NCBI GenBank assembly: GCA_009787625.1
Contig: WQSX01000012.1
Location: 1-62,505 of the forward strand
Source: Oscillospiraceae bacterium
GTDB lineage: Bacteria; Bacillota; Clostridia; Oscillospirales; Oscillospiraceae
Direction of reading: 5' to 3'
DNA: 62,505 nucleotides
The notes beneath the pieces were generated by a model, which was not told where the DNA came from, did no database searches, and saw only the letters and a list, made by a program, of their open reading frames with translations. This document shows positions 8,830-17,822 of the stretch, one piece after another (position 1 is the stretch's first letter; the number at the start of each line of letters is the position of its first letter). The translations under genes were made by a program, and so were the position numbers.

Positions 8830-9044
8830 TATCTACTCCTACCCCTCTTTTTGGGCTTGATTTTAACTCATCAGATTTATAACAAGCATAAACCATACAG
8901 TGGGGTAAGGTCAATAGGAAGTTTATTGATCAAGTCTGGTTCGTTTGTTTCTCTACTGTATTGGTGTGATAATATACTTACCCTTAACCGCGTGATAACT
9001 CATCACTGGGAATTATTTGCTTGATATTACTTAAAATATTCTCG

Positions 9045-9074
9045 TTTACTTTGCCACCATGACCATGCTATAAT
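9045..9074 (+). promoter_or_regulatory. Predicted promoter for the Nudix cluster
   Basis: TTTACT, an 18-nt spacer and TATAAT (9069-9074) upstream of the SD GGAG at 9117-9120. The rest of the 300-bp gap 8830-9130 shows no further recognisable feature. Confidence 0.45.
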
Positions 9075-9130
9075 CATCATCAAGTCGGCACGTACCGATA
9101 TCAGTTTAGAACGATTGGAGAAGCAAGAAT

Positions 9131-9568
9131 TTGAGAAATAACGAACCATGGCGAGTTAAAACATATCCTCTTGGCGAACTGAAAAAATATCGCTTTACTG
9201 TGATATTTGCGCGTTATGGTAACAGCGATTGCCGTTGGCTGTATGCCCGCCACAGGGAGCGTGATACATGGGAAACTGCGGGCGGCCATATTGAGGAAGG
9301 CGAAACTCCATTTGACTGTGCCAAACGTGAACTAGTTGAAGAAACAGGGGCAGAAAAATTTAGTATTAAGCCTGTGTTTGATTACGCAGTTCACAGACCA
9401 AACGAATTTTCTTATGGTCAAGTATTTTTAGCCGATATAGAAACACTCGGCAATTTTCCGCAGGGATCTGAAATGCGTGAGGTTAAGGGGTTTAAAACCA
9501 TACCCGACGAAATGACATATCCACAGATATTACCAATATTATTTGAAGAGGTACAGAAATATGTGTAA
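9131..9568 (+). CDS. Nudix hydrolase
   Basis: A 145-residue Nudix-fold pyrophosphohydrolase. The complete Nudix box GGHIEEGETPFDCAKRELVE-ETGA spans about residues 51-74 (GX5EX7REUXEEXGU), giving the Mg-binding glutamates. The start is TTG at 9131, supported by GGAGAAGC nine to fourteen bases upstream; no ATG fits. The substrate (nucleotide, sugar nucleotide or other X-linked diphosphate) cannot be told. Its end overlaps the next small gene (ATG at 9561), so the two are probably translationally coupled. Confidence 0.88.
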   Translation: MRNNEPWRVKTYPLGELKKYRFTVIFARYGNSDCRWLYARHRERDTWETAGGHIEEGETPFDCAKRELVEETGAEKFSIKPVFDYAVHRPNEFSYGQVFLADIETLGNFPQGSEMREVKGFKTIPDEMTYPQILPILFEEVQKYV

Positions 9569-9716
9569 AAACAAAAACTGCACGTGCCCTAATACAACTT
9601 GCAAGCGTCACAGTGATTGCACTGCCTGCCTCGCGTACCATAAGGGCGCAGGTTATTGCAAGCGTGTGAAATGGCAACAAAAGTTGATTAGTTTCTTTAT
9701 TCGACCTAAAAAATGA
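9561..9716 (+). CDS. Small cysteine-rich protein (51 aa)
   Basis: Begins at an ATG overlapping the Nudix stop codon by eight bases and ends at 9716. The product has seven cysteines in the pattern C-x4-CTCP-x4-C-x6-C-x2-C-x9-C, followed by a basic tail. Similar short 'CPN-x-C-x-RHG-x-C-x2-C' proteins are common in anaerobic Firmicutes and are probably metal-binding. No function is known. It is followed four bases later by another Cys-containing small gene. Confidence 0.7.
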   Translation: MCKNKNCTCPNTTCKRHSDCTACLAYHKGAGYCKRVKWQQKLISFFIRPKK

Positions 9717-9719
9717 GAT

Positions 9720-10031
9720 ATGAGCTCAAAAACTATGGAAATCTACAAAAATCCAAATTGCATTAAAGTCAGAGGTAGCCACGTCCTCTCTGTGAGTTGT
9801 GCCTATTGCAAGTGCTTTATCGCACATTATCAAAAAGTCGGCGAGAGCAACTTTGTTAAGATGTATAACGACAGGATAATAGACGGTTCAATCGACTTTT
9901 CAGATTATCACGGCGCCATATTCTGCCCTAAGTGCGGTGAGCGAATCGCAACGAGATATATGACAAAGGTGGACAAAAAAGAAGCATACAGGCTTGTGCC
10001 GTCTGCGTTTAATAAACGGAAGGTGAAGTGA
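9720..10031 (+). CDS. Small zinc-ribbon-like protein (103 aa)
   Basis: CAYC near residue 27 and CPKCGER near residue 70 form a CxxC...CxxC metal site of zinc-ribbon type. The rest is charged with no membrane segment. The start is uncertain: ATG at 9720 has only a weak SD, and ATG at 9735 is an alternative. It ends 63 bases before the guanine deaminase start and probably forms the last gene of the Nudix operon. Function unknown. Confidence 0.7.
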   Translation: MSSKTMEIYKNPNCIKVRGSHVLSVSCAYCKCFIAHYQKVGESNFVKMYNDRIIDGSIDFSDYHGAIFCPKCGERIATRYMTKVDKKEAYRLVPSAFNKRKVK

Positions 10032-10058
10032 ATAATAACACTCAAATTATAACAAGCA

Positions 10059-10087
10059 TTGAAAAATCACGGCACTCTTGTTATACT
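10059..10087 (+). promoter_or_regulatory. Strong SigA promoter giving a leaderless guaD transcript
   Basis: TTGAAA (10059-10064), exactly 17 bases, then TATACT (10082-10087). Only seven bases separate the -10 from the ATG at 10095, so transcription would start at or beside the start codon. No SD is visible. Confidence 0.6.
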
Positions 10088-10094
10088 TATCCAC

Positions 10095-11411
10095 ATGAAC
10101 AAACAAAATGTGATAATACATGGTGATATATGCTATAGCAAAACGCAAAAAGAACTTGCGGTGCTTGAAAATGGATACCTTATCTGTGAAAACGGTAAGG
10201 TCGCTCAGGCTTGCCCGCAAATCCCTGAGCTGTATAAATCATTTCCTATAGAGGACTATACCGGAAAACTCATCATACCGGGGCTTATTGACCTGCATAC
10301 ACACGCGCCGCAGTACGCATTTCGTGGTCTTGGCATGGACATGCAACTGCTTGACTGGCTAAACTCATATACATTCCCTGAAGAGAGCGAGTATATAAAC
10401 CTCGATTACGCCGATAAAGCATACAGCCTGTTTGTTGATGCATTAAAGCAAAGCGCGACAACCAGAGCCTTGATTTTTGCCACGCTCCATACACCGGCAA
10501 CTCTTCGTCTCATGGAAAAACTTGAAAGTTCCGGCTTGGTCACTATGGTTGGCAAGGTGAGTATGGACCGAAACTGCCCGGATAATCTCAGGCAAGAGAG
10601 CGCAGATGCGGCATATAAAGCAACTAAATCATGGATAGAGACATCGCTTAAAAGCTTCAAAAATACAAAGCCAATAATCACTCCCCGCTTTATCCCAACC
10701 TGCTCAGATGAATTGATGCAAAAACTAAAGCTACTTCAGGAAAGCTACTCCCTAGCTGTCCAGTCGCACCTTTCGGAAAATCACGGTGAAATAGCATGGG
10801 TAAAAGAACTTTGCCCGAATGTCAGCACTTACGCACACGCCTATGAGCAGTTCGGACTGTTTGGAACCGATAACGTTCCGACAGTCATGGCACATTGTGT
10901 GTGGAGTGAGGGCGAAGAAGAACAGTTAATCTTGGATAATAAAGTCTATGTCGCCCATTGCCCCGGCTCGAATACGCATCTATCATCAGGGATTGCACCA
11001 ATCAGAAGATTTTTAGACCGAGGAATCAAAGTAGGATTGGGCAGTGACATAGCCGGTGGCTCTCACTTGTCTATCTTCAAGGCAATAAGCGATTCCGTCG
11101 AAGTGTCTAAGATGTATTGGCGTTTGGTCGCTCAGAACTCTCCCCCGCTATCTCTAAACGAAGCATTTTATTTGGCAACAGTCGGAGGTGGCAGTTTCTT
11201 TGGAAAAGTCGGAAAGTTTGAACCGGGGTATGAGTTTGATGCAGTCATAATAGACGATAGTAAAATCCCCACCACAAACCCACTCACAATCGAAGAGAGG
11301 CTTGCGAGAACCATATATTATTCAGATGATAGCTTGATAATTCAAAAATATGTCAACGGTAAAGAAATTATTAGTGGGAAAACATTAGAGAGGAGTATGA
11401 GCTCATGTTAA
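10095..11411 (+). CDS. guaD: Guanine deaminase
   Basis: Amidohydrolase that converts guanine to xanthine. The 438-residue protein has the metal-binding motif PGLIDLHTHAPQYAFRG, the guanine-deaminase signature MDMQLLDWLNSYTFPEE, QSHLSEN, MAHCVWSE and the metal aspartate in GLGSDIAGG. The ATG at 10095 is chosen because the sequence upstream is a promoter, not an SD; a TTG at 10059 would lie inside the -35 box. The gene overlaps the following xanthine dehydrogenase gene by seven bases, so guanine-derived xanthine can be passed to the enzyme encoded next. First gene of a four-gene purine operon. Confidence 0.93.
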   Translation: MNKQNVIIHGDICYSKTQKELAVLENGYLICENGKVAQACPQIPELYKSFPIEDYTGKLIIPGLIDLHTHAPQYAFRGLGMDMQLLDWLNSYTFPEESEYINLDYADKAYSLFVDALKQSATTRALIFATLHTPATLRLMEKLESSGLVTMVGKVSMDRNCPDNLRQESADAAYKATKSWIETSLKSFKNTKPIITPRFIPTCSDELMQKLKLLQESYSLAVQSHLSENHGEIAWVKELCPNVSTYAHAYEQFGLFGTDNVPTVMAHCVWSEGEEEQLILDNKVYVAHCPGSNTHLSSGIAPIRRFLDRGIKVGLGSDIAGGSHLSIFKAISDSVEVSKMYWRLVAQNSPPLSLNEAFYLATVGGGSFFGKVGKFEPGYEFDAVIIDDSKIPTTNPLTIEERLARTIYYSDDSLIIQKYVNGKEIISGKTLERSMSSC

Positions 11412-13528
11412 ATAGTATCAGCGTTTCCATTCCAAAAATAGATCACTTAGAAAAAGCAAACGGCACTGCCCTCTATGTCTGTGATTATGATGCGAGCGGC
11501 ATGTTGCATGGCCGCATTTTGCGCTCATCAACAGCAAAAGGAATCGTAAGGAATGTAAGGATTCCCGAACTGCCTAATGGCTATTATTATGTGGACAGCA
11601 CTGATATTCCGGGGAAAAACCAAGTTCACATGATTCAGGACGACACCCCTGTTTTCACAAATAATGTTCAGTACATCGGTGAGCCCATTGGTATGTTGGT
11701 AGGCCCCGATTTAAGAAAAGTAAGCGCACTCTTAAGAGAGGTTGAAGTCGAGTATGAAGTCCTTACTCCCGTATTTGACGCACAAAAATCTGAAGATATC
11801 TTTTTTAACTTCAATATAGATAAAGGTGATATCGACTCTGCTTTTAGTCAGGCAGACAAGATAATTGAAGGCAATTTTGAAACCGGCTTGCAAGAGCATA
11901 TTTATCTTGAAACCAATGGTATGATTGGAAAGTTTAAAGATGGAAAACTGCTGATACACGGCTCTCTTCAATGCCCTTATTATGTCCACGGAGCGTTAGT
12001 TGATGCCACAGCCTTAGCTCCTGAAGATGTAATTGTAAAACAAGATGTCACAGGCGGTGGCTTCGGAGGAAAAGAGGACTTCCCTTCTGCACTTGCATGT
12101 CAGGTGGCAATTGCTGCACTGAAAGCAGGTGGCAAAAGTGTTCGCGTGGTCTTTGAGCGTGAAGAGGATATAATTGCAACAAGCAAGCGTCACCCCTCTT
12201 TTTGCAACTATAAAATAGCTGTAAAAGATGAAAAAGTCACCGGAATGATTGCGGATATTCTAGTTGATGGGGGCGCATATACAACAATGAGTATGGTTGT
12301 CCTGCAACGCGCCACAATCGGTGCTTCAGGAGTTTATAATATTGAAAATATAAAAGTTCGAGGCTATGCAAAAAAGACAAACACCGTACCAAACGGTGCA
12401 TTTCGTGGTTTCGGCGGTCCACAAGTTTTCTTTGCAATAGAAATGATGATGACCCATGTGGCAAAGGAACTGGAACTGGATATTGATTCTGCTGAGTTTA
12501 AGCTAAATCACATAGTCAAGCAAGGGGATCTCACCTCTACAAGCGGAAAGTACCACTTCCCTGTCCCTATAAAACAAATGGCAGACAAGGTTCTACAAGA
12601 GAGTGATTATTTTAATAAAAAAAAGCAGTATCAAAACCAAATAGGCAGATTCAGAAAAGGCATAGGGTTTTCACTCGTATTTCACGGAGCAGGATTTACA
12701 GGCAATGGCGAACGAGATATAATTAAAGCAGTCGCAAGGCTCAAAAAGACCGCAGATGATAAGGTTGAAATATTGACCGCAAACACCGATATGGGGCAAG
12801 GCCTTGCTACAACCTTCACAAAAATCGTAGCAAAGGCAATGGATTTACCGCTTGATAAAGTAATTATAGCTCTCCCGGACACATCAAAAGTTCCAAACTC
12901 AGGACCAACGGTTGCCTCACGCTCAATAATGGTCGTCGGAGAGCTACTGCGAAGAGCTGCTATGAGACTAAAAGAAGAGTGGATCAAAGGTAAGGAATTC
13001 ATTGTCGAAGAACATTACAAGCATCCGAGCTTCATGATTCCTTTTGATCTCGAAAACTTCAAAGGTGATGCCTACCCCACATATTCATGGCAAGCAACAG
13101 TTGCAGAAACAAATATAGACACCTTGACAGGAAACATAGAAATTACAGATGTTTGGGGCTCATTTGACGTTGGCACCCCTATTGATGAAAATATTGTAAT
13201 AGGCCAGATGGAAGGAGGTATCATACAGAGCCTCGGTTATGCCATAATGGAAAAATGCACCATATATAATGGTGCGATTGGAAATAAAAAACTATGCGAC
13301 TACATAATCCCAACCGCGCTAGACTTTCCAAGCATGAATGTATTTTTACATGTTGATGAATACCCTGAAGGGCCTTTTGGAGCAAAAGGCGCAGGAGAGA
13401 TGTCGCATGTCGGTGGCGCGCCCGCAGTTCTCGATGCCATTCAAAATGCCCTGGAAGCAAATCTAAATAAAATTCCATTCATGCCGGAAGATGTTCTCGA
13501 AACTCTACGTAAGGAGAAAACACTATGA
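11405..13528 (+). CDS. xdhA: Xanthine dehydrogenase-type molybdenum hydroxylase, molybdopterin-binding subunit
   Basis: Large catalytic subunit (707 aa) of a three-part molybdenum hydroxylase that oxidises xanthine or related purines. Visible motifs: TGGGFGGKE (molybdopterin contact, about residue 215), GAFRGFGGPQ (substrate arginine region, about 325), TANTDMGQGL, and GPFGAKGAGEMSHVGG near residue 655 with the catalytic glutamate. GAGAGGAG lies just before the ATG. The downstream Fe-S subunit overlaps by four bases (ATGA). Linkage to ssnA and ygfK suggests a selenium-dependent type, in which selenium is a labile cofactor; no in-frame TGA is present, so no selenocysteine is encoded. Confidence 0.92.
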   Translation: MLNSISVSIPKIDHLEKANGTALYVCDYDASGMLHGRILRSSTAKGIVRNVRIPELPNGYYYVDSTDIPGKNQVHMIQDDTPVFTNNVQYIGEPIGMLVGPDLRKVSALLREVEVEYEVLTPVFDAQKSEDIFFNFNIDKGDIDSAFSQADKIIEGNFETGLQEHIYLETNGMIGKFKDGKLLIHGSLQCPYYVHGALVDATALAPEDVIVKQDVTGGGFGGKEDFPSALACQVAIAALKAGGKSVRVVFEREEDIIATSKRHPSFCNYKIAVKDEKVTGMIADILVDGGAYTTMSMVVLQRATIGASGVYNIENIKVRGYAKKTNTVPNGAFRGFGGPQVFFAIEMMMTHVAKELELDIDSAEFKLNHIVKQGDLTSTSGKYHFPVPIKQMADKVLQESDYFNKKKQYQNQIGRFRKGIGFSLVFHGAGFTGNGERDIIKAVARLKKTADDKVEILTANTDMGQGLATTFTKIVAKAMDLPLDKVIIALPDTSKVPNSGPTVASRSIMVVGELLRRAAMRLKEEWIKGKEFIVEEHYKHPSFMIPFDLENFKGDAYPTYSWQATVAETNIDTLTGNIEITDVWGSFDVGTPIDENIVIGQMEGGIIQSLGYAIMEKCTIYNGAIGNKKLCDYIIPTALDFPSMNVFLHVDEYPEGPFGAKGAGEMSHVGGAPAVLDAIQNALEANLNKIPFMPEDVLETLRKEKTL

Positions 13529-14001
13529 GCAATTCAATAATATTCACACTAAATGATGAAGAGATATCATATTCAGGTGACCCATCCGAAAGGTTGCTCG
13601 ACCACCTGCGCGACCAATTAAAGATGACCGGAACTAAATGTGGATGCAGAGAAGGCGAATGTGGGGCATGCTGCGTCATAATTGATGGTAAACTTATCAA
13701 TTCATGCCTTGTGGCAATGGGCAGTATTCATGGCGCAAATATTCAAACAATAGAGGGATACAGCAAGACGAAAAAATTTGAAATTCTCAGTAACTCTTTC
13801 GAATCAGTCTCGGCAATCCAGTGTGGATTCTGTATGCCCGGTATGTTATTAGCATCAGAATGTATATTAAACGATAACCCTCGCCCGACTGAAACAACTG
13901 TGAGAGAAGGACTTTCAGGCAATCTTTGCAGATGCACAGGTTATAACTCCATCGTCAAAGCAGTTCTTATAGCTTCAGAGAAAGGTGGCGATTTGTGGTG
14001 A
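13525..14001 (+). CDS. xdhC: Xanthine dehydrogenase-type iron-sulfur subunit
   Basis: A 158-residue two-[2Fe-2S] electron-transfer subunit. The plant-type ferredoxin cluster is at CGCREGECGACC (about 39-50) plus a later cysteine. The second cluster is at CGFCMPGM and CRCTGY (about 100-140). Length and cysteine order match the small subunit of xanthine dehydrogenase and CO dehydrogenase-like hydroxylases. It passes electrons from the molybdenum site to the FAD subunit encoded next. It overlaps both neighbours, which implies fixed stoichiometry. Confidence 0.93.
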   Translation: MSNSIIFTLNDEEISYSGDPSERLLDHLRDQLKMTGTKCGCREGECGACCVIIDGKLINSCLVAMGSIHGANIQTIEGYSKTKKFEILSNSFESVSAIQCGFCMPGMLLASECILNDNPRPTETTVREGLSGNLCRCTGYNSIVKAVLIASEKGGDLW

Positions 14002-14819
14002 AAAATTATACTCCAACGTCATTAAAAGATGCGCTGACCATGTATTCAGAGACACCTGAACTCGTAATATATTCAGGCGGCACCGACATAATGGTCTCTT
14101 CATCTAAAAAAGACAAAGACTTCATGTTCATAAACCACATCCCTGAGTTAAAGACGATTTACTCAGACAATGAGTTCATTCGACTGGGAAGTGCGTGTAC
14201 ATTCCGTGAAGTAATCGACAATGAGCTAACACCTACCATCTTAAAAGATGCATGCAGACAAGTTGCCGCCCCCGCAATAAGAAATGTTGGAACAATTGGT
14301 GGGAATATAGCCAATGGATCCGCTAAAGCTGATTCCGCCCTAATATTTATGGTGATGAATTCCTTACTTGTGTTAAAGACACAGAACCAAGAACGAATTA
14401 TTCCTCTAACTGAGTTTTATCTGGGCGGCGGCAAAACAGCTCTTTTAGAGAGTGAGCTAATAGTAGAAATACTAATACCAAAACAAAACTTAGATAACTA
14501 TTACTACGAAAAGGTCGGAGCAAGAAAAGCTCTGTCAATTTCAAGAGTCTCCTTCGCAGGGATTATAGAAGTAAAAAATGGCAAAATCACTAACATCGCA
14601 ACAGCATTCGGCGCAGTCAGCGATGTAATAATACGCCCAAGCGAAATCGATGAAATGCTTATAGGTAAGTCCATAAAAGAGGCAAAGGAGATAAAAGAAA
14701 ACTATATCTCCTCCCTAGATAAAGTTATTATCCCCAGAAAAGGGCGCGTAAGCACAGAGTTCCGTAAAGATGTATGCATGAACCTGGTACGAGATTTTCT
14801 AAGCTTAAATGGAGTATAA
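13995..14819 (+). CDS. xdhB: Xanthine dehydrogenase-type FAD-binding subunit
   Basis: A 274-residue FAD subunit with YSGGTDIM near residue 28 and AAPAIRNVGTIGGNIANGSAKAD near residues 90-113, the two flavin-binding loops of the family. The start is GTG (13995 or 13998), preceded by AAAGGTGGCG. The last 15 bases overlap the end of the convergent ygfK gene, so there is no intergenic room for a separate terminator. Confidence 0.92.
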   Translation: MVKNYTPTSLKDALTMYSETPELVIYSGGTDIMVSSSKKDKDFMFINHIPELKTIYSDNEFIRLGSACTFREVIDNELTPTILKDACRQVAAPAIRNVGTIGGNIANGSAKADSALIFMVMNSLLVLKTQNQERIIPLTEFYLGGGKTALLESELIVEILIPKQNLDNYYYEKVGARKALSISRVSFAGIIEVKNGKITNIATAFGAVSDVIIRPSEIDEMLIGKSIKEAKEIKENYISSLDKVIIPRKGRVSTEFRKDVCMNLVRDFLSLNGV

Positions 14820-17800
14820 TAATCTGTAGTAATTCTTACCTTCCAACACCTCAATCAAAGCACAAATATCGTAAGGAACATCGCAATCGTCTAAACACTC
14901 ATGAACAAAACCATCGATTCGAACCATACGTTTTCCGCTTTCAAAAAACACCACACCATTATTCTCGCTATTATCAAAGTCCTCAATGCTTGCAAATACA
15001 GAAAATTTGTCGAGGTAAGGCGCCCCGGAATACGGGCAGAACACCTCGCAATTTCCGCATTCATTACACATGGAGTCAACATGCACAACTTGACGACGAT
15101 CATTAAGAGCAACAGAAATGTTTGCCCTATTTGGACAAACCTGAACACATAGTTCACAAATGGTAGAACATTCCAGACATCGCGTAAACTCTGAAACATC
15201 TGAATTGATGTGGTAATGAATTCCTTGCTTGCTTTTCACAAGATTTATTTTTTTGCTAATGTTTAAATCAGCATACTTCTCGAAATCAATATTTGCGATA
15301 GCTGATGCACATTTTGCGGCATCGGCTATCGCCTCAGCAACAGTCGACGGACCTAGATTGGCATCACCAATCACATATACATTATCCAAACTGGTTTCCA
15401 AAGTTTCAGTGTTAACCACTACCCCACCATTATCCGAAATCGCAATTCCAAGTTTTTCAAAGAAGCTGCGCTCAATTTTATTTCCTATAGCAGAGACAAC
15501 GGTATCAGCTCTGATTGTGGTCATCTGACCTGTTGGAGCTGATTTTCGCCTTCCGGAAGAATCGTATTCGCCAAGCTCCATAACTTCACAAATGAGTTGA
15601 CCATCTTCATGGCTTATTGGTGAAAGTAGTTCGCGTATTATTACACCCTCTTCTAAAGCGATTTCAAGCTCTTCGAAATCGGCAGGCATATATCTTTTCG
15701 AGCGTCTGTAAACAATAGAGACAGTCTTGACACCTTTAACCCTTAGAGCCGCACGGGCCGCGTCTATTGCAGTGTTCCCACCTCCCACGACCGCCACGTG
15801 CTCTCTAAAATTCATATTTGGTGTTCGTTTGAACTTTTTCAGCAACTCAATAGCCTCTACTTCTTCGCCAACTTTGAGCTTCAGTTTAAGTGGAGACGAA
15901 GCGCCAACAGCAATAACAATATGTTTAAACCCTTGCAATTTCAGGGTTTCAAGGTCGTTAATTTCAGTGTTTAATCTAAATTCAACATCATATTTCCTTA
16001 AAAGCTCCAAATCAGTATCAATAATGTCTTTTGCTATTCTAAAATCAGGAATAACATGGCTAACAAGACCACCAAGGGAACTCTCACGCTCAAAAATGGT
16101 TACCTTATAGCCGGAGCGAGCCAAAAAGTAGGCTGAACTCAGCCCGGCAGGCCCTCCACCAACGACAGCAACACGCTCTACACGTTCTCCTGAACCCTCA
16201 ACTTCGTCACATAGCTTATCAAAAACGTTCTGCGTCACCTCTAATTTTGCACCTCGAACATCTACACACCCTTCATAAAAGTTGCGAGTACACTTACTCA
16301 TACAGTTATGAGAGCAGATAGTGCCTGTTATATTTGGCAGAGGATTTTTCTCAAAAATTACCCTCAAAGCCTCTAAATCTTTACCCTCATCCATAAGCCG
16401 CAAGTATGCCGGCACATCTTGCCCAAATGGACACCCACTTTGACACGATGCAATAAAGCAATCCAGAATAGGTGCCTTGTCTTTTAGCTTTCGGTTTTGC
16501 GTAATGTGAGACTTAAAATATAACGATTCCTTATTTTCCTTACATGCCTTACTTGCTAAAATTTTTAATTTTTCTAACTCAATACGCTCAAACATTTTTA
16601 TTTTTTGTGTATTGAAGCCTCTATTATGCTCTAAAGAGAGTTCGCAGGCAATCTGATGTAACCGTTCATACCCACCCGGCTTTAACAAAGTAGTAGCGAG
16701 TGTAATCGGCCAAATGCCCGTATCAAGCACATCTATAATATTCCTAACATCTACCCCACCTGAAAAGCTTATATGAAGCTTTCCATCAAAAGCCTTCGAC
16801 AACCTATTCGCCACTTCAATAGAAAGCGGAAATAGTGACCGCCCCGACATATACATCTCTTCGCCCGGCAGTTCATTTTCTGTTATCTTCACAGGGAACG
16901 TATTTGTCAGCTTAACGCCAAACTCCAACCCCTGACCTCGCGCCAAAACCTGTAAGCGAGAAATCATAGGCACAGCATCTTCAAATTGTAAATCGGCCTT
17001 AAAGTGATGATCACCAAACGAAACATAGTCAAAACCGAGATTATCTAGTGTACTCCGAGCAAACTCATACCCCAGCAATGTCGGATTGCACTTAATGAAA
17101 GTATGCAACCCCTTTTCGCTCATAAGATATGTCGCAATACGCTCAATCTCATCAGGCGGACAACCATGCAAAGTAGAAAGCGTAATAGAGTTGCTGACCC
17201 GTGGACTTATACTTTCGATAAATTCCGTGTCAACACGCTTAAACCTGGAAACGTTCCGAGTCGCCCAAGCCTTACAGCTCTTCCAAGAATCAGTATTCTC
17301 AGCGTTTTTCAGACCTTCAATAAAATAATCAATTTTATCAGACATTATGCCCTCAAGGTCATAACCCACACTCATATTAAAAATAAAACCATCGTCTCTG
17401 CCCAGACCAAGCTCACGGCAGAGCAGTTTTACTGCAAACCAACCCTTAATATACTCATCCATAGCCTGCGGGACATAAAGCTCCGTAGACCACTCCACAT
17501 TGTAACCCTCATCACCCGCAAGAATGCAGGGCTTGGAAACAGGCAAATCCTCACCATCAAGTTTTTGCACGGTCTTTAACTCAAAAAAACGAGCCCCTGC
17601 AACATATCCCGCAATCAAATTCTGAGCAAGTTGCGTATGAGGCCCCGCCGCAGGCCCAAAAGGTAAAGTTACCCGACTACCAAAAATTTCATAAAAAGAA
17701 TCAGCATTCTCAGGCTCAATAAAATGCTTAGAAACCCCGAAAACAGACCCTTCTTCCCCATACTCACTAAGAGCCCAATCCATCAAAGCCCCAAAAGGAA

Positions 17801-17822
17801 TCTGCCTCACAACATCACTCAT
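14805..17822 (-). CDS. ygfK: YgfK, selenate-reductase-like / SDMH-associated oxidoreductase
   Basis: A multidomain 1005-residue flavoprotein. The N-terminal half is dihydroorotate-dehydrogenase-like (GPAAGPHTQLAQN, FELKTVQKLDGEDL). The middle has the cysteine-rich region of glutamate-synthase small-subunit-like proteins (CQSGCPFGQD, CSHNCMSKC) and a dinucleotide fold VAVVGGGPAGLSSAY. A second NAD(P) fold (VAVVGGGNTAIDAAR) and VIGDANLGPSTVAEAI follow. The C-terminus has two 4Fe-4S motifs (CLECSTICELCVQVCP, CNECGNCEVFCP). The start ATG at 17822 has GGGGGAGG eight bases away and overlaps the ssnA stop (ATGA). The family co-occurs with selenium-dependent molybdenum hydroxylases; it may move electrons to or from them. 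Confidence 0.9.
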   Translation of the reverse strand: MSDVVRQIPFGALMDWALSEYGEEGSVFGVSKHFIEPENADSFYEIFGSRVTLPFGPAAGPHTQLAQNLIAGYVAGARFFELKTVQKLDGEDLPVSKPCILAGDEGYNVEWSTELYVPQAMDEYIKGWFAVKLLCRELGLGRDDGFIFNMSVGYDLEGIMSDKIDYFIEGLKNAENTDSWKSCKAWATRNVSRFKRVDTEFIESISPRVSNSITLSTLHGCPPDEIERIATYLMSEKGLHTFIKCNPTLLGYEFARSTLDNLGFDYVSFGDHHFKADLQFEDAVPMISRLQVLARGQGLEFGVKLTNTFPVKITENELPGEEMYMSGRSLFPLSIEVANRLSKAFDGKLHISFSGGVDVRNIIDVLDTGIWPITLATTLLKPGGYERLHQIACELSLEHNRGFNTQKIKMFERIELEKLKILASKACKENKESLYFKSHITQNRKLKDKAPILDCFIASCQSGCPFGQDVPAYLRLMDEGKDLEALRVIFEKNPLPNITGTICSHNCMSKCTRNFYEGCVDVRGAKLEVTQNVFDKLCDEVEGSGERVERVAVVGGGPAGLSSAYFLARSGYKVTIFERESSLGGLVSHVIPDFRIAKDIIDTDLELLRKYDVEFRLNTEINDLETLKLQGFKHIVIAVGASSPLKLKLKVGEEVEAIELLKKFKRTPNMNFREHVAVVGGGNTAIDAARAALRVKGVKTVSIVYRRSKRYMPADFEELEIALEEGVIIRELLSPISHEDGQLICEVMELGEYDSSGRRKSAPTGQMTTIRADTVVSAIGNKIERSFFEKLGIAISDNGGVVVNTETLETSLDNVYVIGDANLGPSTVAEAIADAAKCASAIANIDFEKYADLNISKKINLVKSKQGIHYHINSDVSEFTRCLECSTICELCVQVCPNRANISVALNDRRQVVHVDSMCNECGNCEVFCPYSGAPYLDKFSVFASIEDFDNSENNGVVFFESGKRMVRIDGFVHECLDDCDVPYDICALIEVLEGKNYYRLLYSI

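Noticed and set aside
8830..9044. Additional gene in the gap before the Nudix cluster
   Set aside because: No ORF with an SD or coding character on either strand; only a promoter at the right end is supported.
10059..10094. Upstream TTG start of guaD at 10059
   Set aside because: It falls in the -35 box of a consensus promoter and has no SD.
11405..13528. Possible selenocysteine in the molybdenum hydroxylase
   Set aside because: The catalytic subunit reads through with no in-frame TGA; selenium in this class is a labile cofactor, not encoded.
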